Below, one piece after another: positions 60,763 to 64,000 of a stretch of DNA of 64,000 nucleotides. The stretch covers positions 251,615-315,614 of the forward strand of contig JBKBQA010000004.1 in assembly GCA_046292765.1 (NCBI GenBank). The letters are read 5' to 3'. The notes beneath the pieces were generated by a model, which saw only the letters and a program-made list of their open reading frames with translations, searched no databases and was not told the origin of the DNA. Numbering within the stretch: position 1 is the stretch's first letter; every line of letters begins with the position of its first letter. The DNA comes from PGZG01 sp046292765 (GTDB lineage: Bacteria > Pseudomonadota > Gammaproteobacteria > Pseudomonadales > Alcanivoracaceae). The translations under genes and the position numbers were made by a program.

Positions 60763-62913
60763 TTAGGCGAAGAAAGACTTGCCGGAAGCGGCCATGTCTT
60801 TCAGCAGTTGCGGCGCTTCGTAGAGCTTGCCGAGGTGTGCGTACTTGTCACACAGGGCAATGAACTCGTTGATGCCGATGGATTCGATATGACGGATCGG
60901 GCCACCGCGGAACGGAGGGAAGCCAATGCCGTAGATCATCGCCATGTCGGCTTCAGCCGCCGAGCCGACGATGTTGTCTTCGAGGCAGCGAACCGTCTCG
61001 GTGCACAGCGGAATCATCAGGCGGGCAATGATTTCGTCGGCATCGAATTCGCGGGTTTGTGCAACGTGCGGCTTGATCAGTTCCCAGGTGGTGTCATCCG
61101 GGGTTTTGACCTGCTTGCCTTTCTTGTCCAGTACGTACTGGTAGAAGCCGGCTTTGGTCTTCTGGCCGTAGCGCTTGTTCTCGAACAGCACTTCGGACAC
61201 ATCTTTGAAGTCGTGCTTCATGCGGTCCGGGAAGCCATCGGCCATCACCTTGGCAGCGTGCACGCCGGTGTCGATACCGACCACGTCCATCAGGTATGCC
61301 GGGCCCATCGGCCAGCCGAACTTCTCCATGACTTTATCGACGGCCTGGAAGTCGGCGCCGTCACGCATCAGCATGCCGAAGCCGCCGAAGTACGGGAACA
61401 GAACACGATTAACAAGGAAGCCGGGGCAGTCGTTAACCACGATCGGGTTCTTGCCCATTTTGGTGGCGTAGGCGACCAGCGTTGCGACAGTTTCATCCGA
61501 GGTTTTTTCGCCACGGATAATTTCCACCAGCGGCATCATGTGCACCGGGTTGAAGAAGTGCATGCCGGCAAAGTTTTCCGGCTTCTTCAGGGCGGTGGCC
61601 AGACGGGTGATGGAAATGGTCGAGGTATTGGAAGCCAGCACAGCGCCGTCTTTCAGCTTGCCTTCGGTTTCGGCCAGCACGGACTGCTTGATCTTCTCGT
61701 TTTCGACGACCGCTTCAACCACCACATCAACGTTGGCGAAGTCGCCGTAGTTCAGGGTCGGGCGGATCATGGACAGGGTTTTGCCCATCTTCGCCGGGTC
61801 AATTTTCTTGCGCTCAACCTGCTTGGCCAGCAGTTTGGAGGCCTCGCCCATGCCCAGATCCAGCGCAGCGTCGGCGATGTCTTTCATGATGATCGGCGTG
61901 CCCTTGGACGCGGACTGGTAGGCGATACCGCCACCCATGATGCCGGCACCCAGTACGGCGGCCTGGTTGATATCCCTGGCGCCTTTTTTCATGTGGCCGC
62001 CATTGGCTTTTTTCACCGCCTGATCGGCGAGGAACAAACCGACCAGTGCAGTGGCCTGCGGGGTCTTGGCTACTTTGGCGAAACCTTTGGCTTCGGCTTC
62101 CAGCGCCTGGTCACGCTTCATGCCGCTGTGCTGCTGCATGACATTTACCGCAGCAACCGGGGCCGGGTAGTTCTTGCCAGCCTGCTGGGCAACAAAAGCG
62201 CCAGAGGTCTGGAATGCCATCATGTTTTCCAGCGGCGGCAGTTTCAGCGGCTCGAGTTTTTCCGAACGCTTCTTCATGTGATCAATCTTGCCTTCGAGGC
62301 ACTGCTTGATCAGGGCGATAGCAGCATCAAACAACTTGTCGCCAGCAACTACAGCATCAACCACGCCGTCTTTCAGGGCTTTGTCGGCTTTGTGCTGACC
62401 GGCAGCGGCAATCCACTCAACGGCGTTATCGACACCGATCAGACGCGGCATGCGCACGGTGCCACCGAAGCCCGGGAACAGGCCCAGTTTCACTTCCGGC
62501 AGACCAACTTGTGCGGTCTCGCTCATCACGCGGAAGTCGCAGGTCAGGGCCATTTCCAGACCGCCGCCAAGGGCGATGCCGTTGATGGCGCAAACTGTCG
62601 GGACCGGCAGGTCCTCGAACGCGCAGAACACCTGGTTCGACTTCAGGCACCAGCCGGCGATTTCGTCTTCCGGCAGTTTGAACATCTCGGTGAACTCGGT
62701 GATGTCGGCGCCGACAATAAAGACGCTCTTGCCCGAGGTGACTACCACGCCCTTGACGTCGCGGTTGCCCTTGATGGCGTCGACAGCCTTGCCGAGATCG
62801 ACAACGGTTTCCTGATTGAATTTGTTGACGGACTCGCCCTGAAGATCGAACTTCAGTTCGGCGATGCCACCGTCATGCAGCGTCACGCTGACGGCCTTGC
62901 CGGAATAAATCAT
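60763..62913 (-). CDS. fadB: Fatty acid oxidation complex alpha subunit FadB
   Basis: The 716-residue multifunctional enzyme has an N-terminal enoyl-CoA hydratase domain (GIALGGGLEMALTCDFRVMS and GLPEVKLGLFPGFGGTVRMPR with the catalytic Glu residues), an NAD-binding 3-hydroxyacyl-CoA dehydrogenase domain (AAVLGAGIMGGGIAYQSASK, near residue 316) and the catalytic His in HFFNPVHMMPLVEI. The ATG at 62913 begins MIYSGKAVSVTL, the family start. The preceding 310 bases hold the promoter and a clear palindrome. Confidence 0.96.
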   Translation of the reverse strand: MIYSGKAVSVTLHDGGIAELKFDLQGESVNKFNQETVVDLGKAVDAIKGNRDVKGVVVTSGKSVFIVGADITEFTEMFKLPEDEIAGWCLKSNQVFCAFEDLPVPTVCAINGIALGGGLEMALTCDFRVMSETAQVGLPEVKLGLFPGFGGTVRMPRLIGVDNAVEWIAAAGQHKADKALKDGVVDAVVAGDKLFDAAIALIKQCLEGKIDHMKKRSEKLEPLKLPPLENMMAFQTSGAFVAQQAGKNYPAPVAAVNVMQQHSGMKRDQALEAEAKGFAKVAKTPQATALVGLFLADQAVKKANGGHMKKGARDINQAAVLGAGIMGGGIAYQSASKGTPIIMKDIADAALDLGMGEASKLLAKQVERKKIDPAKMGKTLSMIRPTLNYGDFANVDVVVEAVVENEKIKQSVLAETEGKLKDGAVLASNTSTISITRLATALKKPENFAGMHFFNPVHMMPLVEIIRGEKTSDETVATLVAYATKMGKNPIVVNDCPGFLVNRVLFPYFGGFGMLMRDGADFQAVDKVMEKFGWPMGPAYLMDVVGIDTGVHAAKVMADGFPDRMKHDFKDVSEVLFENKRYGQKTKAGFYQYVLDKKGKQVKTPDDTTWELIKPHVAQTREFDADEIIARLMIPLCTETVRCLEDNIVGSAAEADMAMIYGIGFPPFRGGPIRHIESIGINEFIALCDKYAHLGKLYEAPQLLKDMAASGKSFFA

Positions 62914-62990
62914 GGTGTGCTCTCCACGTTGATTGGGTCGGAGCCCGGTTCGGGCGGCCCCGGCTGAAGTGGTCATAAAACCGCTTTCAT

Positions 62991-63006
62991 GTGAGCGTTT
63001 GCTCAC
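62991..63006. promoter_or_regulatory. Palindrome upstream of fadB
   Basis: A perfect inverted repeat, GTGAGC-GTTT-GCTCAC, lies 78 bases before the fadB start. Its form suits a TetR-type fatty-acid regulator (PsrA-like), but that link is inferred. The remaining part of 62914-63224 shows no gene. Confidence 0.5.
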
Positions 63007-63224
63007 TCCAGCATGTCCACGTTCCCACTAAGGCAAAAGGGAACGGGCGCCAAGTATAGGCGCGTGAAGCAAGGATTTAAGCCCCTGATTGTGACCAGAT
63101 GGTCTTGATCGATTCCTTCTTACGGCTGTTTCGGTCTTTTGCCGAAGATCGCGGCGTTTCCGTCGTTGCACAGTCAGCCAGAACACCTGATGGGTGATTT
63201 ATGTACGCCATTGGAGTATAGTTC

Positions 63225-63539
63225 GTGCTGACCGTGATCGAATCACCCCTGTTCTCCCGGCTTTGGCCGGATTATTGGACCCCTGAGGAATACGGCGACT
63301 TTGTTTTCTGGCTGGGGCTGAACCCGGAAGCGGGCGATGTAATCCCCGGTTCAGGTGGCTGTCGCAAGGTTCGCTGGTCAAGGCCTGGTATGGGCAAGCG
63401 GGGTGGTGTCAGGGTTATCTATCTCGCCCAACTGAAATCCGGTGAGCTGGTGTTGCTGACGATATACGCCAAGAACGTGCAAGACACTATCGCAGCGGAT
63501 GTGCTGAGAAAAATTGCCAGAGAGCTGAGTGATGACTGA
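63225..63539 (+). CDS. HigB/RelE-type toxin
   Basis: The 104-residue protein is a RelE-superfamily toxin: VIESPLFSRLWPDYWTPEEY, GCRKVRWSRPGMGKRGGVRV and LAQLKSGELVLLTIYAKNVQ. The order toxin-then-XRE antitoxin is that of HigBA/MqsR-like modules. Start is GTG (no ATG nearby). The coding region overlaps the antitoxin start. Confidence 0.85.
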   Translation: MLTVIESPLFSRLWPDYWTPEEYGDFVFWLGLNPEAGDVIPGSGGCRKVRWSRPGMGKRGGVRVIYLAQLKSGELVLLTIYAKNVQDTIAADVLRKIARELSDD

Positions 63540-63843
63540 CCTGAAAAAACTGTATAAGCGGGATGCCGGTCGGGATATCGGTGCGGAGCTGCTGGACGCT
63601 ATTCGAGATGTGAAAGCAGGGCGTTATGGCGCCCGCTATCAGATCGAGCCCAATGAAGTGGTGCAGGCGCGTCTGAATTGCGGGCTTTCCCAGGCCCAGT
63701 TCGCGGCAGCCCTGAATATTTCCCCTCGTACGCTGCAACAGTGGGAGCAGGGTCGCCGTCATCCTTCCGGTGCCGCCGAAACCTTGCTGAGGATTGTCGC
63801 CCTTCACCCCGAAGTGCTGCGTGAGGTGATGCAGGAAGTGTAA
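63532..63843 (+). CDS. HigA-type XRE antitoxin
   Basis: The 103-residue protein has a flexible N-terminus and a C-terminal XRE helix-turn-helix (VVQARLNCGLSQAQFAAALN, then RTLQQWEQGRRHPSGAAETL, residues about 45-85). It is the antitoxin of the pair; the ATG at 63532 overlaps the toxin stop. A GTG at 63529 would add one residue. Confidence 0.88.
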   Translation: MTDLKKLYKRDAGRDIGAELLDAIRDVKAGRYGARYQIEPNEVVQARLNCGLSQAQFAAALNISPRTLQQWEQGRRHPSGAAETLLRIVALHPEVLREVMQEV

Positions 63844-63866
63844 GCCAAGCGTCTGGGCTATACTTC

Positions 63867-63888
63867 GGGCCTTCCTTCGGAGGCCCGC
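63867..63888 (+). promoter_or_regulatory. Hairpin covering the recJ ribosome site
   Basis: GGGCCT / AGGCCC with an eight-base loop sits immediately before the recJ start; the GGAGG of the ribosome site is in the loop and right arm. There is no T-run. It could lower recJ translation or mark the end of the TA transcript. Confidence 0.4.
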
Positions 63889-63889
63889 C

Positions 63890-64000
63890 TTGAAACTGCC
63901 GCAAATACGACGTCGTAAGCTAGCCACCCTGTCTGACTGGCAGGATCTGCCGCCGATTCTGGCGCGGGTGTTGGCGGGGCGCGGCATCCAGCGGCCGGAC
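63890..64000 (+). CDS. recJ: Single-stranded-DNA exonuclease RecJ, 5' end only
   Basis: Only the first 37 codons are in the window. The text (TTG start, KLPQIRRRKLATLSDWQDLP, then PILARVLAGRGI) matches the RecJ N-terminus, where LPPLLRRLYASRGV is the E. coli equivalent. RecJ is a 5'-3' exonuclease in recombination and mismatch repair. GGAGG lies nine bases upstream of the TTG start. Confidence 0.75.
   Translation, partial: MKLPQIRRRKLATLSDWQDLPPILARVLAGRGIQRPD

Noticed and set aside
59700..60863. A 387-residue plus-strand frame across fadA
   Set aside because: It is antisense to fadA with no recognisable domain; long shadow frames are expected at this GC content.
60808..62967. A 719-residue open frame on the plus strand across fadB
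   Set aside because: It lies exactly antisense to a clear FadB gene, has a His/Val/Asp-rich composition typical of complementary frames in GC-rich DNA, and shows no domain.

Overview
The window looks like the chromosome of a hydrocarbon-degrading gammaproteobacterium close to Alcanivorax/Alloalcanivorax. This is an inference from gene content: an integral-membrane alkane hydroxylase (AlkB), FadBA, an rsx/Rnf operon next to nth, RimK, Uup, DbpA, ArgG and a DUF6435 protein, all GC-rich. No rRNA, tRNA or CRISPR array was seen.

Layout. 1-31 kb is mostly housekeeping: a Ser/Thr kinase cut by the window edge, rnt, argG, gloA, a rimB-like/rimK/AstE-like operon, a flavoprotein-methyltransferase pair, nth, an extra gene, rsxEGDCBA, a yqjD/yqjE-like trio, uup, dbpA, a GST, a TetR-controlled flavoprotein, an RsuA-type pseudouridine synthase, a hydrolase, a GAF protein, nitronate monooxygenase, a HAD hydrolase and alkB. 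31-37 kb is an accessory block: hicAB, a FadR-type GntR regulator, a zinc alcohol dehydrogenase, an unrecognised 802-residue protein and a TetR regulator, with four clear operator-like inverted repeats. 37-39.5 kb holds an amidase and a small membrane protein.

39.5-59.5 kb is a patchwork island of toxin-antitoxin (TA) and defence modules: a decayed nucleotidyltransferase pair, a ParDE with a truncated toxin, a zeta-type toxin with an internal deletion, an EcoRII-like restriction-modification system with Vsr, an IS30-family element that split a neighbouring gene, an AbiL-like ATPase/RloB pair, AbrB/PIN, RHH/ParE, an MNT-HTH regulator, an orphan XRE protein and HipBA. The most striking pattern is that several of these modules lie between a gene and a short, diverged, same-orientation copy of part of that gene, usually its 3' end. 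59.5-64 kb returns to core genes (fadA, fadB, recJ start), with one more HigBA-like TA pair.

How the genes connect. AlkB starts alkane oxidation, and FadB/FadA finish beta-oxidation of the resulting fatty acids. Rnf couples electron flow to an ion gradient and keeps SoxR reduced. The island appears to be a site of repeated gain and decay of defence and TA genes: in three consecutive modules the toxin is broken while the antitoxin-side gene remains open.
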